From assembly GCF_026242055.1 (NCBI RefSeq), contig NZ_JAPJDL010000003.1:134796-198795 (forward strand): DNA of 64,000 nucleotides, read 5' to 3'. Source of the DNA: Lentzea sp. NEAU-D7 (GTDB lineage Bacteria > Actinomycetota > Actinomycetes > Mycobacteriales > Pseudonocardiaceae). Below the pieces are notes generated by a model, which was given only the letters and a program-made list of their open reading frames with translations, ran no database searches and had not been told where the DNA came from. Below, in pieces: positions 34,310-42,390 of the stretch (positions are counted from its first letter, which is position 1; every line of letters begins with the position of its first letter). Position numbers and translations under genes: made by a program.

Positions 34310-36276
34310 GCTACACGGATCCCGAGAGCCTGTACGGCAGGCTCGCGTCCGGTGATGTCGGCCGGATCGCTGCGGCCGCGGACCCGATCACCGGTGCGAT
34401 CAGCGCGGTCGGCCGGGCGGGCGAGTTCGTCACGAACGGTGGCAAGACCGCCGTCAGCGACTGGACCGGTGACGCCGCGACGAAGTTCACCGCGCGCGCC
34501 CAGTTGTCCGCCACCGCCGCCAAGGCCGCCGCCGAACGACTCGGCGCGGGCGTCGACATCCTCCAGGCCGCTTCGCGTGCCTACGGCCAGATGCGGGGCG
34601 CGGCGGACCAGGCGATCGGCGTGTGGCGCGGTCGGCCGCCAGGCATGGACGAGGAACAGACCCGTCAGCTCGCCAACCAGGTCAACCAGCACCTGGACAA
34701 GGTGAAGTCGGGTTACGACAACGTTCTGCGCTCCTACGCGAGTGCGCTGACCAGGATCCCGCCCGGCTTCGAGGAGTCGGCGCGCACGGACTCCGGCTGG
34801 AGCCGTGCCGCCCAGCGCGGAGGTGCGGCCGGTGCGCTGCCGCCGGTGCCGCCGCCCGGCTCCGACCCGAAGGCCGTCGCGGACTGGTGGAAGTCGCTCA
34901 GCAAGGACCAGCAGGAAGCGCTCAAGAACACGAAGTACCAGGAGCTCGGCCAGCTCCGCGGCCTTCCCGCCGACGTGCTGGACGAAGCGAACCGCAAGCG
35001 GATCCCGGAGGACGCGGCGCGGTTCAACGCGGAGAAGGACCAGCTCAAGCAGCAGCTGGCCGACCGTGCCCGCGAGCTGGGCGTCGATCCGAACTCGGCA
35101 GAGGGTCAGCGCGCTCTGCGCAACGACGCCCAGGGCTCGCAGCTGATGTCGCAGTACGACGAGGCGGCACGGCGCGCGAAGAACGCGGATGACGCGGTGG
35201 GCGCGCTGGACAAGGCCGGCCAGTTGAGCGCGGAGAGCGGCAAGAAGGCGTACGTGCTCGCGTGGAGCCCTGATGGCGCCGGCGCCAAGGAAGGCGCGAT
35301 CGCCGTCGCGTTCGGCAACCCGGACACCGCGAAGAACGTCGCGGTGTGCGTGCCCGGCACCACGTCCACGCTCAGCAGCTTCGGCCTGGACCAGGCCGCG
35401 AACCTCAGCACGGAGATGGGTCCGGACGGCGCCGCGATCCAGTGGCTCGGCTACGACGCGCCGGAGTTCCTGCCCGGCCAGGTGAACGACCCGGAACAGG
35501 CCCGCGAGGGTGGCGCGATCCTCGCGAAGGACGTCGAGGGCTACCGCACCACCAACCCGAACGCCCACGTCACGGTGATCGGCCACAGCTACGGCAGCAC
35601 GGTCGTCGGCTACTCGGCCATGGACAACGGCCTGAAGGCGGACGACATCGTGTTCGTCGGCTCGCCGGGTGTCGGCGCGTCCAACGTCGACCAGCTGTCG
35701 GCGGGCGCCGGGCACGTCTACGTCGGTGGCACGGAACACGACCCGGTCATCCAGGCGACGAGTGGTGACTGGTTCACCAAGGACGGGTCGTCGACCGGTC
35801 CCTACGACTCCTCGTTCGGTGGCAAGACGTTCGGCACGTCCGGTGAGTCCTGGATCGGCCACGCCCACTCGTCGTACTACGACAAGGGCACCGAGTCGCT
35901 CAGCAACATCGCGAAGATCGCCAACGGTGACGGCGGCAGCGTCACCGAGCAGCGCTGGCAGGACGCTCCGACGCCGCGTGAGGTGCCCGGTTCGGACATC
36001 CCCGGTGTCGGGCCGGTCATCGACTGGGGCGTCAACACCGGCAAGGAGGTCGTCGACATGGGCGAGGACGTCTGGCGCGGTGGCGGTCAGGTCGTGGACG
36101 ACATCTCGAACGGCCGCTGGGGTGACGCGGCCGGGCACGCGGTGGACACCGTGGGCGAGGTCGCGAGCGACGCCGGCGACGTCGTGGTCGACACGATCGG
36201 CAACGCGGTGGAGCTCGGGCGCGACGCCGTCGAGGGTGTCGGCGGCGCGATCAAGACGATCGGGTCGTGGTTCTAG
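34306..36276 (+). CDS. ESX-associated alpha/beta hydrolase (DUF1023 family)
   Basis: This 656-residue protein opens with a WXG100-like helical region (about 1-150; WTGDAATKFTARAQLSATAAKAAAERL). A proline-rich hinge with PPVPPPGSDP follows, then the family hallmark WWKSLSKDQQEALKNTKYQELG and an alpha/beta hydrolase core. The nucleophile elbow is GHSYGS with Ser428. The C-terminal tail of about 130 residues is Gly/Val/Asp-rich and repetitive (GDAAGHAVDTVGEVASDAGDV). It is likely an ESX-exported hydrolase or toxin-like enzyme, possibly acting on a lipid or peptide, carried by the EspC-like partner. The 3' end overlaps the convergent sterol-carrier gene by 4 bp. Confidence 0.88.
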   Translation: MSYTDPESLYGRLASGDVGRIAAAADPITGAISAVGRAGEFVTNGGKTAVSDWTGDAATKFTARAQLSATAAKAAAERLGAGVDILQAASRAYGQMRGAADQAIGVWRGRPPGMDEEQTRQLANQVNQHLDKVKSGYDNVLRSYASALTRIPPGFEESARTDSGWSRAAQRGGAAGALPPVPPPGSDPKAVADWWKSLSKDQQEALKNTKYQELGQLRGLPADVLDEANRKRIPEDAARFNAEKDQLKQQLADRARELGVDPNSAEGQRALRNDAQGSQLMSQYDEAARRAKNADDAVGALDKAGQLSAESGKKAYVLAWSPDGAGAKEGAIAVAFGNPDTAKNVAVCVPGTTSTLSSFGLDQAANLSTEMGPDGAAIQWLGYDAPEFLPGQVNDPEQAREGGAILAKDVEGYRTTNPNAHVTVIGHSYGSTVVGYSAMDNGLKADDIVFVGSPGVGASNVDQLSAGAGHVYVGGTEHDPVIQATSGDWFTKDGSSTGPYDSSFGGKTFGTSGESWIGHAHSSYYDKGTESLSNIAKIANGDGGSVTEQRWQDAPTPREVPGSDIPGVGPVIDWGVNTGKEVVDMGEDVWRGGGQVVDDISNGRWGDAAGHAVDTVGEVASDAGDVVVDTIGNAVELGRDAVEGVGGAIKTIGSWF

Positions 36277-36659
36277 AACCTCACGACCGGCAGCAGGGGT
36301 GAGAGGTCGGCCCGGGTTCCGGAGGCGGTGACCCGGGCTCCGTCCAGCGCGTCGGTCCAGTCGAGCGCGCCGGTGGCCAGTTCGAGCCACGTGCGGGCGT
36401 CCGTCTCCACGACGTTCGGGGGCGTGCCGCGCGTGTGCCTCGGCCCTTCGACGCACTGCACGGCCGCGAACGGGGGAACGCGCACCTCGACGCTGCGGCC
36501 GGGCGCGATCTGTTCGAGCGTGCGCAGGCTCAGGCGGACGGCGGCGGCGAGCACAGAGCGTTCTGGCTGGTCAGCCTCACCGCGCAACCATGGGACCACC
36601 GCCTGCACGGCGGCTCGCATCTCGGCTGGGTCGACGGCTTTGGCTGGCACGCCACCCAC
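36273..36659 (-). CDS. Sterol carrier (SCP2-like) family protein
   Basis: This 128-residue protein fits the actinobacterial sterol-carrier-family group that accompanies purine genes: RSVEVRVPPFAAVQCVEGPRHTRGTPPNVVETDARTWLELATG, then LDGARVTASGTRADLSPLLPVVRF. It is a small lipid-binding fold, and its ligand is unknown. GTG 36659 or 36650 could be the start. Its presence here, between the EspC/hydrolase pair and the EccC-like pair, looks like a remnant of the conserved pur synteny rather than part of the ESX set. Confidence 0.75.
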   Translation of the reverse strand: MGGVPAKAVDPAEMRAAVQAVVPWLRGEADQPERSVLAAAVRLSLRTLEQIAPGRSVEVRVPPFAAVQCVEGPRHTRGTPPNVVETDARTWLELATGALDWTDALDGARVTASGTRADLSPLLPVVRF

Positions 36660-36710
36660 ATTAGCGAAGGGGCAGCGGCGCTCCCGGCGCTGTTGGTATA
36701 CCTCTGAGCT

Positions 36711-38204
36711 GTGATCAGGAACTTCGCCGTCGTCGGTCCCGGGCAGGCGACCAGGGAACGGCTGACGGCGGCTCTGGCGGCGGCACCGGACATCTCGGTC
36801 TACCGGATCGGGCGCGGCGCGGACCCGCTGCCCGTGTCCGCGACCTTCGACCCGGCGGACGAGCCGGGGTGCCGCAGCGTGCTGGACTGGTTCGAGCGCG
36901 GTGCGCCGTCGGGCGCCGTGCTGCTCATGGACGACTGGGAGCTGTGCTCCGGTCTCGACCCGGCGCTGGACAGGACAGTCGAGTGGATCGCCGCCTTCGG
37001 GCCGGCGCGCGGCGTGCAGGTCGTCGTCACAGCCAGGAAGTGGTCGGAGGTGCCCGACCGGCTGCGGCGGCACCTGCACGGCGAAGCTACGGACTTCCTG
37101 GCGCTGCACGGCATCGAACCCGATCTGAGCAACAAGTACCAGCGCCACGACCTGAAGGCCGCCATCGGCTCGAACGCACGCGGCTGGCCCGTCTACCGCG
37201 ACGGCGCCGTCCCCGTCAGCGCGTGCATCGGCCCGGCCGCGGAACGCGAGCAGCAGCTGCTCAGCGCGTTGCTGGGCCTCATGGTCACGCACTCGTCGCA
37301 GGACCTGAACTTCGGCCTCTTCGACATGAAGAACGTCGGCGTGTTCGACGGCCTGGACGCGGCACCGCACGTGGCGTTCACGCTCACCGGAGAAGCCGGC
37401 GACGAGATGCTCGAGCGGTTCCACGACGGCCTCGTCGGCGAGCTCGGCCGCCGGCAGCAGCTCCTCCAGTCGGGCGAACGGTTTCCGGCCCTGCTGGTCT
37501 GCGTGGACAGCGCCGAGGTGCTCGTCGAACGGATCCCCGGCTACGAGCGGGTCCTGGAGTCCCTCACCCGCGCCGGGCGCGAGCTCGGCGTCCACCTGCT
37601 CTGCTCCGGCGACGCACCGCCTGCCTTCCTGCGGCCCCCGGTCCCCGCCTGGCCGGCCGCGGAGCCGCCGTACGACCTCGAGGAGTGGGCCGAGGTCCTG
37701 CCGCCGGCACTGGCCGGATCGTGCCCGCCCGCACACGAGATCGCGCTGCCACCGCTGCACGAGTCCTCAGTGGACCTCAAGCTGGAGATGCTGCCGCCAG
37801 GTGCCATCGGCCTGCTGGACAAGCCCTTCGGGCAACGGCGCGACGTGCTGGTCCCCGCGTTCACCGAGGAGCTCCGCCACGGCGCCATCGTCGGCGGGCC
37901 GGGCACCGGCAAGAGCACGACGCTGCGCACCCTCGCCGGCGTGCTCGGTGATCCGGGCCGCTACCAGCTCCTCGACGGCCCCGGCGAGCCCCTCGACCCG
38001 CAACGCCACGTCGTCGTGACCGCCCGCAGCTGGGACCAGGTGCCGCCGTTCATCAGGAACAGCCTGGGCTTCGCCGTCGAGTTCCGCCTGGACGACCCCG
38101 CCACGTCCCTCGTCGACGCCCGCGAGGCCGCCCGCGTGCCGGACCGGCCCGGTTTCGGCCTCTCCGTGCCCGACCGCCTCCACGCGCGGATCGCGCTCCC
38201 GTGA
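36711..38204 (+). CDS. EccC-like miniaturised ATPase, first of two
   Basis: This 497-residue protein reads as three shortened EccC/FtsK segments. Residues 1-125 resemble the end of an EccC domain (GAVLLMDDWELCSG, VQVVVTARKWSEVPDRLRRHL). Residues 160-290 match domain 2, but its Walker A is replaced by IGPAAEREQQ, while FGLFDMKNVGVFDGLDAAPHVA and LLVCVDSAEVL (Asp266) remain. Residues 365-497 match domain 3 (LLDKPFGQRRDVLVPAF) with an intact Walker A, GGPGTGKS at 395-402 (Lys401), but the Walker B region is deleted and the chain jumps to HVVVTARSW. It overlaps the second protein by 4 bp. It is possibly a regulatory or degenerate ESX motor; no transmembrane helix is visible. Confidence 0.75.
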   Translation: MIRNFAVVGPGQATRERLTAALAAAPDISVYRIGRGADPLPVSATFDPADEPGCRSVLDWFERGAPSGAVLLMDDWELCSGLDPALDRTVEWIAAFGPARGVQVVVTARKWSEVPDRLRRHLHGEATDFLALHGIEPDLSNKYQRHDLKAAIGSNARGWPVYRDGAVPVSACIGPAAEREQQLLSALLGLMVTHSSQDLNFGLFDMKNVGVFDGLDAAPHVAFTLTGEAGDEMLERFHDGLVGELGRRQQLLQSGERFPALLVCVDSAEVLVERIPGYERVLESLTRAGRELGVHLLCSGDAPPAFLRPPVPAWPAAEPPYDLEEWAEVLPPALAGSCPPAHEIALPPLHESSVDLKLEMLPPGAIGLLDKPFGQRRDVLVPAFTEELRHGAIVGGPGTGKSTTLRTLAGVLGDPGRYQLLDGPGEPLDPQRHVVVTARSWDQVPPFIRNSLGFAVEFRLDDPATSLVDAREAARVPDRPGFGLSVPDRLHARIALP

Positions 38205-39889
38205 ACCACCTCGCCCTCATCGGGCCGCCCGGCCTCGTCACGCGCCGGATGGCTGCGACGCAGGGGATCTACCGCATCGGGCGGGGTGAGGCGGCCGGTG
38301 TCGCGGTGAGCTTCGAACCCGGCGACGAGCGGCGGCGGCAGAACCTGCTGGCGTGGTTCGAACGGGGTGCCGAGCCCGGCGCTACGTTGCTGGTCGACGA
38401 CTGGAAGTACTGCAGCGCGGAGGATCCCGGGCTGGCCGAGTCGGTGCGGTGGATCGCCGCGGCGGCGTGGAACGTGCGGGTGGTCATCACCGCGAGGTCG
38501 CTCGAAGAGCTGCCGGAGCGGGTGCCGCTGCGCGTCGAGGTGCTGGACTTCCTGGCGCTGCACGGGCTGCGGCGGTTCACCAAGGCGCTCGCGTGGAAGG
38601 GGCGGTGGTGGAAGGTCCCCGCGGGTGTCGACTCGAACGGCGTGCCTGTCGTCGTGGAGCTGACGCACTTCGCCGACGGGAAGTGGCGCACGGGATCACA
38701 TCTGAGCGTCACCTCGCCGGACGCGTTCCGCGGTGTGGTGCTGGGTCTGATGGCCACGCACTCGCCCAAGTTGTTCCAGGCGATGTTCATCGACGCGCAC
38801 GACTCGGACGTGTTCGACGGGCTCGACCAGGCCCCGCACGTCGTGGCTCGTCATCGTCACGCGGCCCGGGATCCGCGGAAGATCGCGGACCTGCTCCTCG
38901 CGGAGTCGGAGCGCCGGCTCGACGTCGTCGGCAACACCTGGACGATCTTCGACCACCGGGCCTTCGACCAGGTGCTGCCGCAGCTCCTGGTGTGCGTCAG
39001 CGGATTCGCTGACATCGGAGAGGCCGCGTTCGCCGCCATCGCGGCGGACGTCGGCAAGTCCGGGATGCAACTCCTGCTCGACGGTCCGAGCGAGTTGGCG
39101 AACCGGCTGGTCGACGACTGCGCGGCGCCCGCGAACCTCGACGAGATGGCGAGGTCGCTGCCGCTGCTGATGCACGAGGACGAACCCGCACCGGACTTCT
39201 TCGCCCTGCACGAGATGCCGAACAGGCACGTGTGGAAACCACGCCCCGTCAGGTTGCAGTACCGGGTTCCGGTCGGGGTGGACGAGTACGGGCAGCCGGT
39301 CGAGATCGACCTGAAGTCCAAGCACCTGCAGGACGGAATGGGGCCGCACGGCGACGTGGTCGCGCCGGAGGGACGACGGGCGGAAGCCGTCCGCGCACTG
39401 GTCCTCGGCCAGATGCTGCGGCACTCACCGGACGAGCTCCAGGTCGTCCTCATCGACTTCCACGGCAACGGCGTGTTCGCGGGCCTGGACGGCGCGCCGC
39501 ACGTGCGGCACGGCATCGTGGACCTGCTGGAGGACCACGAACAGCGTGCCCGGACGTTGGCGCACAACAACTTCCGGAACATCTGGGACTACCGCGCCGC
39601 CGGGCTCGTCCTGCCCGAGCTGCTGGTCTGCGTCGACGGTGTGCACGGGCTCCTGCGGGAACGCCCGGAGTTCAGCGAGGTCCTGCAGACCCTGGCCACG
39701 GCGGGGCGCACCTACGGCCAGCACCTGCTGCTGTCCGACACGACACCGGGCGAGCACTCGTCGTACCGCCTGGAGCTGACCGAACAGGGCTGGACGCGGC
39801 GCATCGGGAGGTCGGTGGAGAGGCTCGTGCTCCCCACCGACCTCAACGACGTGGCGTGGTCCCTGCCGGTGGCGATGGCTAGCTCATGA
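38201..39889 (+). CDS. EccC-like pseudo-ATPase, second of two
   Basis: This 562-residue protein is a paralogue of the preceding one at its N-terminus (YRIGRGEAAGVAVSFEPGDERRRQNLLAWFERGAEPGATLLVDDW, compared in parts). It then has two EccC-like domains. The last (about 360-520) tracks domain 1 closely: YRVPVGVDEYGQPVEIDLK, GMGPHGDVV, VRALVLGQMLRHSPDELQ, LIDFHGNGVFAGLDGAPHV and LLVCVDGVHGLL (Asp479). But the Walker A that should follow GMGPHG is APEGRRAE (388-395), lacking Gly and Lys, and the Walker B Glu is missing (DG, not DE). So it should not hydrolyse ATP by the normal mechanism. The stop overlaps the convergent pectate-lyase-like gene by 6 bp. Confidence 0.75.
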   Translation: MNHLALIGPPGLVTRRMAATQGIYRIGRGEAAGVAVSFEPGDERRRQNLLAWFERGAEPGATLLVDDWKYCSAEDPGLAESVRWIAAAAWNVRVVITARSLEELPERVPLRVEVLDFLALHGLRRFTKALAWKGRWWKVPAGVDSNGVPVVVELTHFADGKWRTGSHLSVTSPDAFRGVVLGLMATHSPKLFQAMFIDAHDSDVFDGLDQAPHVVARHRHAARDPRKIADLLLAESERRLDVVGNTWTIFDHRAFDQVLPQLLVCVSGFADIGEAAFAAIAADVGKSGMQLLLDGPSELANRLVDDCAAPANLDEMARSLPLLMHEDEPAPDFFALHEMPNRHVWKPRPVRLQYRVPVGVDEYGQPVEIDLKSKHLQDGMGPHGDVVAPEGRRAEAVRALVLGQMLRHSPDELQVVLIDFHGNGVFAGLDGAPHVRHGIVDLLEDHEQRARTLAHNNFRNIWDYRAAGLVLPELLVCVDGVHGLLRERPEFSEVLQTLATAGRTYGQHLLLSDTTPGEHSSYRLELTEQGWTRRIGRSVERLVLPTDLNDVAWSLPVAMASS

Positions 39890-41527
39890 GCGGCGCAGCT
39901 TCCGCTGTGCGTCGTAGAGGTTGCGCGGGGTCACGTCGGTCGTGCCGTAGAGCTCCAGGCGGGAGTTCAGCTCGCCGGTGAAGTCCGGCTTGTCGACCTG
40001 GCCGAAGTCGCGGACCTCGGAGATCGCCACGGTGGCGCTGCAGGGCGCGACCTGGTCGATGCGGACGTTGCCGGCGCGCTGGTTGGTGACGGTGACGTTC
40101 CAGTGCGCGAAGCGGGCGCCGTACAACGGTCCCGCGTTCGCGCTGCCACCGTGCGCCCCGACGTTGTTGATGGTGATCTCGGTGCGGACGTTGGCGAACG
40201 GCAGGCCGCGGTGGGTGTCGAAGACGTCGTGGTCCATGCGGCCGCGGGTCCAGACGTTGCCGCACGACAGGCCCTCGACGTTCAGGCCGTGGTTGCCCGC
40301 GCCCGCCTGCGAGGGCTCCGACGGGGCCTCGATCACGAAGCCGTCGGTCAGGTTGTCGTGGGACTGCTCGCGCACCGCGTACGCGTGGTGGTGGCCGCGG
40401 CCGGACACGCGCGTGTTCAGCAGCGAGATCCCCTTGGAGGACACCAGGAGGAAGCCGTTGTCGACGTCCTGGACGTGCACGTCGTCGGCCCAGCAGTCCC
40501 ACGCGCACTGGAACGCGACACCGTTGTACCCCTTGTCCTGCAGGTGTTTCGGGGTCGGCACCTTGAACATCTCGATCTTGATGCCCTCGACGCCCGCGCC
40601 CGTGACGACCGGTGCCATCGTGGTCAGGCGGGCCTTCCACTCCGGACGGATCTCCAGCGGCAGCGGCTGTGCGAGCTTCACCCTGTCGCCGCGCACCCAC
40701 TCCACCCGAACCGGCCACAGGAACGGGAAGTACGACAGGAGCTTGTCCTTGTCGTCCCACCTGTACGTGGCGGTGCCGGGGACGTCGCCGCACATGTGCT
40801 TGGGCAGCGAGTAGTTCGAGTCGTCGAGCCGCAGCAGCACGCGCTGGCCCGCCCGCAGCGAGCGTCCGTTCTCGACGGTCACGACGAACGAACCCCGTGC
40901 CGCGGACCCGGTCACGGCCGTCAGCGTCGAGCCCTGCTCCAGCTCGTTGCCCGTCCAGCCCTCGAACGGCCACCTGCGGGCCTTGATCGCGTCCACCAGC
41001 GGCTGGTAGCGGTCGCGGTGGCAGACCCACACCAGGCCACCGGACCAGCTCCACGCCGAGTTCTCCGAGCCGTAGCGGCTGCGGTTGATGCCGACGATCT
41101 CCTCCAGCGACCTGGTCGCGCAGAAGGTCGTCCTCGCACTGCCCGCGCCGCGCAGCACCACGTTGTCGTAGCCGATGCGGATGATGTCGTCGATCCGGTA
41201 GCGGCCCGGCGGCACGAACACGGTGCCGCCGCCCAGCCTGCCGACGAACTCGACGGCCTTGTTGATGGCGGCGGAGGCGTCGGCCGAACCGTCGCGCCGG
41301 GCGCCGAAGAAGAGGACGTTCGCGAGCACCGGGCGACGGGCGGGCTTCTCGCCCGTGCGGTAGCCGGCGTAGGCGACGTTCGGGATCTGCGGGTGGTTGT
41401 ACGGGTTGGCAGCGAACTCCTGCCACAGCGAGGCGGAGGACTGCGCGGAGGCAGTCCCCGTCAACGCTGGCGTACCGACCAGTGCAGCCCCTGTAGCCAG
41501 CAGGAACAGCCTTCTGTCGATGCTCAT
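39884..41527 (-). CDS. Secreted pectate-lyase/GH28-type beta-helix protein
   Basis: This 547-residue secreted protein has a twin-arginine-like signal (MSIDRRLFLLATGAALVG, ending TASAQ). It begins the mature part with NVLFFGARRDGSADASAAINKAVEFVGRLGGGTVFVPPGRYRIDD, the start of the Pectate_lyase_3 right-handed beta-helix. The middle has VEGIKIEMFKV, VAFQCAWDCWADDVHVQDVDNGFLLV and SLLNTRVSG, all coils of the helix, with HHHAYAVREQ and HDVFDTHRGLPFANV near a possible active site. The substrate polysaccharide is unknown. It is monocistronic and separate from the ESX genes around it. Confidence 0.8.
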   Translation of the reverse strand: MSIDRRLFLLATGAALVGTPALTGTASAQSSASLWQEFAANPYNHPQIPNVAYAGYRTGEKPARRPVLANVLFFGARRDGSADASAAINKAVEFVGRLGGGTVFVPPGRYRIDDIIRIGYDNVVLRGAGSARTTFCATRSLEEIVGINRSRYGSENSAWSWSGGLVWVCHRDRYQPLVDAIKARRWPFEGWTGNELEQGSTLTAVTGSAARGSFVVTVENGRSLRAGQRVLLRLDDSNYSLPKHMCGDVPGTATYRWDDKDKLLSYFPFLWPVRVEWVRGDRVKLAQPLPLEIRPEWKARLTTMAPVVTGAGVEGIKIEMFKVPTPKHLQDKGYNGVAFQCAWDCWADDVHVQDVDNGFLLVSSKGISLLNTRVSGRGHHHAYAVREQSHDNLTDGFVIEAPSEPSQAGAGNHGLNVEGLSCGNVWTRGRMDHDVFDTHRGLPFANVRTEITINNVGAHGGSANAGPLYGARFAHWNVTVTNQRAGNVRIDQVAPCSATVAISEVRDFGQVDKPDFTGELNSRLELYGTTDVTPRNLYDAQRKLRRS

Positions 41528-41583
41528 TTCGCCGTCTCCAAGGGGTCTTGGCCACGGCGGCGGTGGTCAGATCAAACCAGAGA

Positions 41584-42390
41584 TCAGACGCCCGCGGAAC
41601 GGACCGCTTCGGAGATCAGCTCGTCGACCTGGTGCATCATCCGGCGCGCGTCGGTCGGCGTGAACGTGCTCCACGGCGGCTGGCCGTTTGAAGCACGGCG
41701 TTGCTGCAGGTAGCGGCCCTCTTCGGTGTCGAAGAACGCCACCACGCGCTCGGGGCGCCAGCGCTTGCCGTACTTGTCGCGGGCGGCCGCGCCGAAGTTC
41801 CCGGTGTGCACGAGCCCGGTGAACATCTTCACCAGCGCCTTCGCGTCGTCCTCGCGCAGCCCGACGCCGCGGAACGCGGCCTCCATCGACTTCGGCGAGC
41901 CGTCGGTCTGCGCGATCGCCTTCTCGATGTCCGCGCTCGGCAGCGTCACCGAGAGACCCGTCCCGGCGGGGTGTGCGGGCAGCACCGACAGCACCGCCGA
42001 GGCGAGCCCGGAGCCCGCCCACGGCTGGAACGTCAGCCGGTCGTCCCGCAGCGTCGCCAGCGCGCCCTGGTCGCCGTTCGCCACGGCGAGGACGCGCAGG
42101 CTGTGGCCGAGCCAGAGGCGGCCGTCCGCCTCCCGCTCGGGCTTCACGAACATGCGCAGGAGCCCGTCCAGTTCGGACGAGAGCCCGCGCGAGTTGCCGA
42201 GGCGCCGGTGGTCCAACTGCTGGTAGACGCGGTTCTCGAGCTGCACGCGCTCGTCCCGCGTCTTACCGGGCGTGGGAACTTTCAGGATGAGCGGCATGGG
42301 GCCGACGTTCATGCGTTCCCACAGCACGTCGAACTCCTCGGCGGAGAGAGTGATCGGTTCTCTCTCCGCCGCAGCGCCGAACAGGCTCAC
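41584..42390 (-). CDS. espG: ESX secretion-associated chaperone EspG
   Basis: This 268-residue protein matches the EspG family, which binds PE-PPE dimers in the cytosol and keeps them soluble for type VII export. It opens ITLSAEEFDVLWERMNVGPMPLILKV and continues through WLGHSLRVLAVANGDQGALATLRDDRLTFQPW and GTGLSVTLPSADIEKAIAQTDGSPKSMEAAFRGVGL, typical of actinomycete EspG. The C-terminus RRMMHQVDELISEAVRSAGV is helical. Its start overlaps the PPE-like gene stop by 4 bp, making the classic PE/PPE/EspG order. Confidence 0.87.
   Translation of the reverse strand: MSLFGAAAEREPITLSAEEFDVLWERMNVGPMPLILKVPTPGKTRDERVQLENRVYQQLDHRRLGNSRGLSSELDGLLRMFVKPEREADGRLWLGHSLRVLAVANGDQGALATLRDDRLTFQPWAGSGLASAVLSVLPAHPAGTGLSVTLPSADIEKAIAQTDGSPKSMEAAFRGVGLREDDAKALVKMFTGLVHTGNFGAAARDKYGKRWRPERVVAFFDTEEGRYLQQRRASNGQPPWSTFTPTDARRMMHQVDELISEAVRSAGV

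Noticed and set aside
39884-41527. Pectate-lyase-like gene as part of the ESX system
   Set aside because: It has its own Tat-like signal and no ESX signature; it is placed between ESX genes but on its own transcript.
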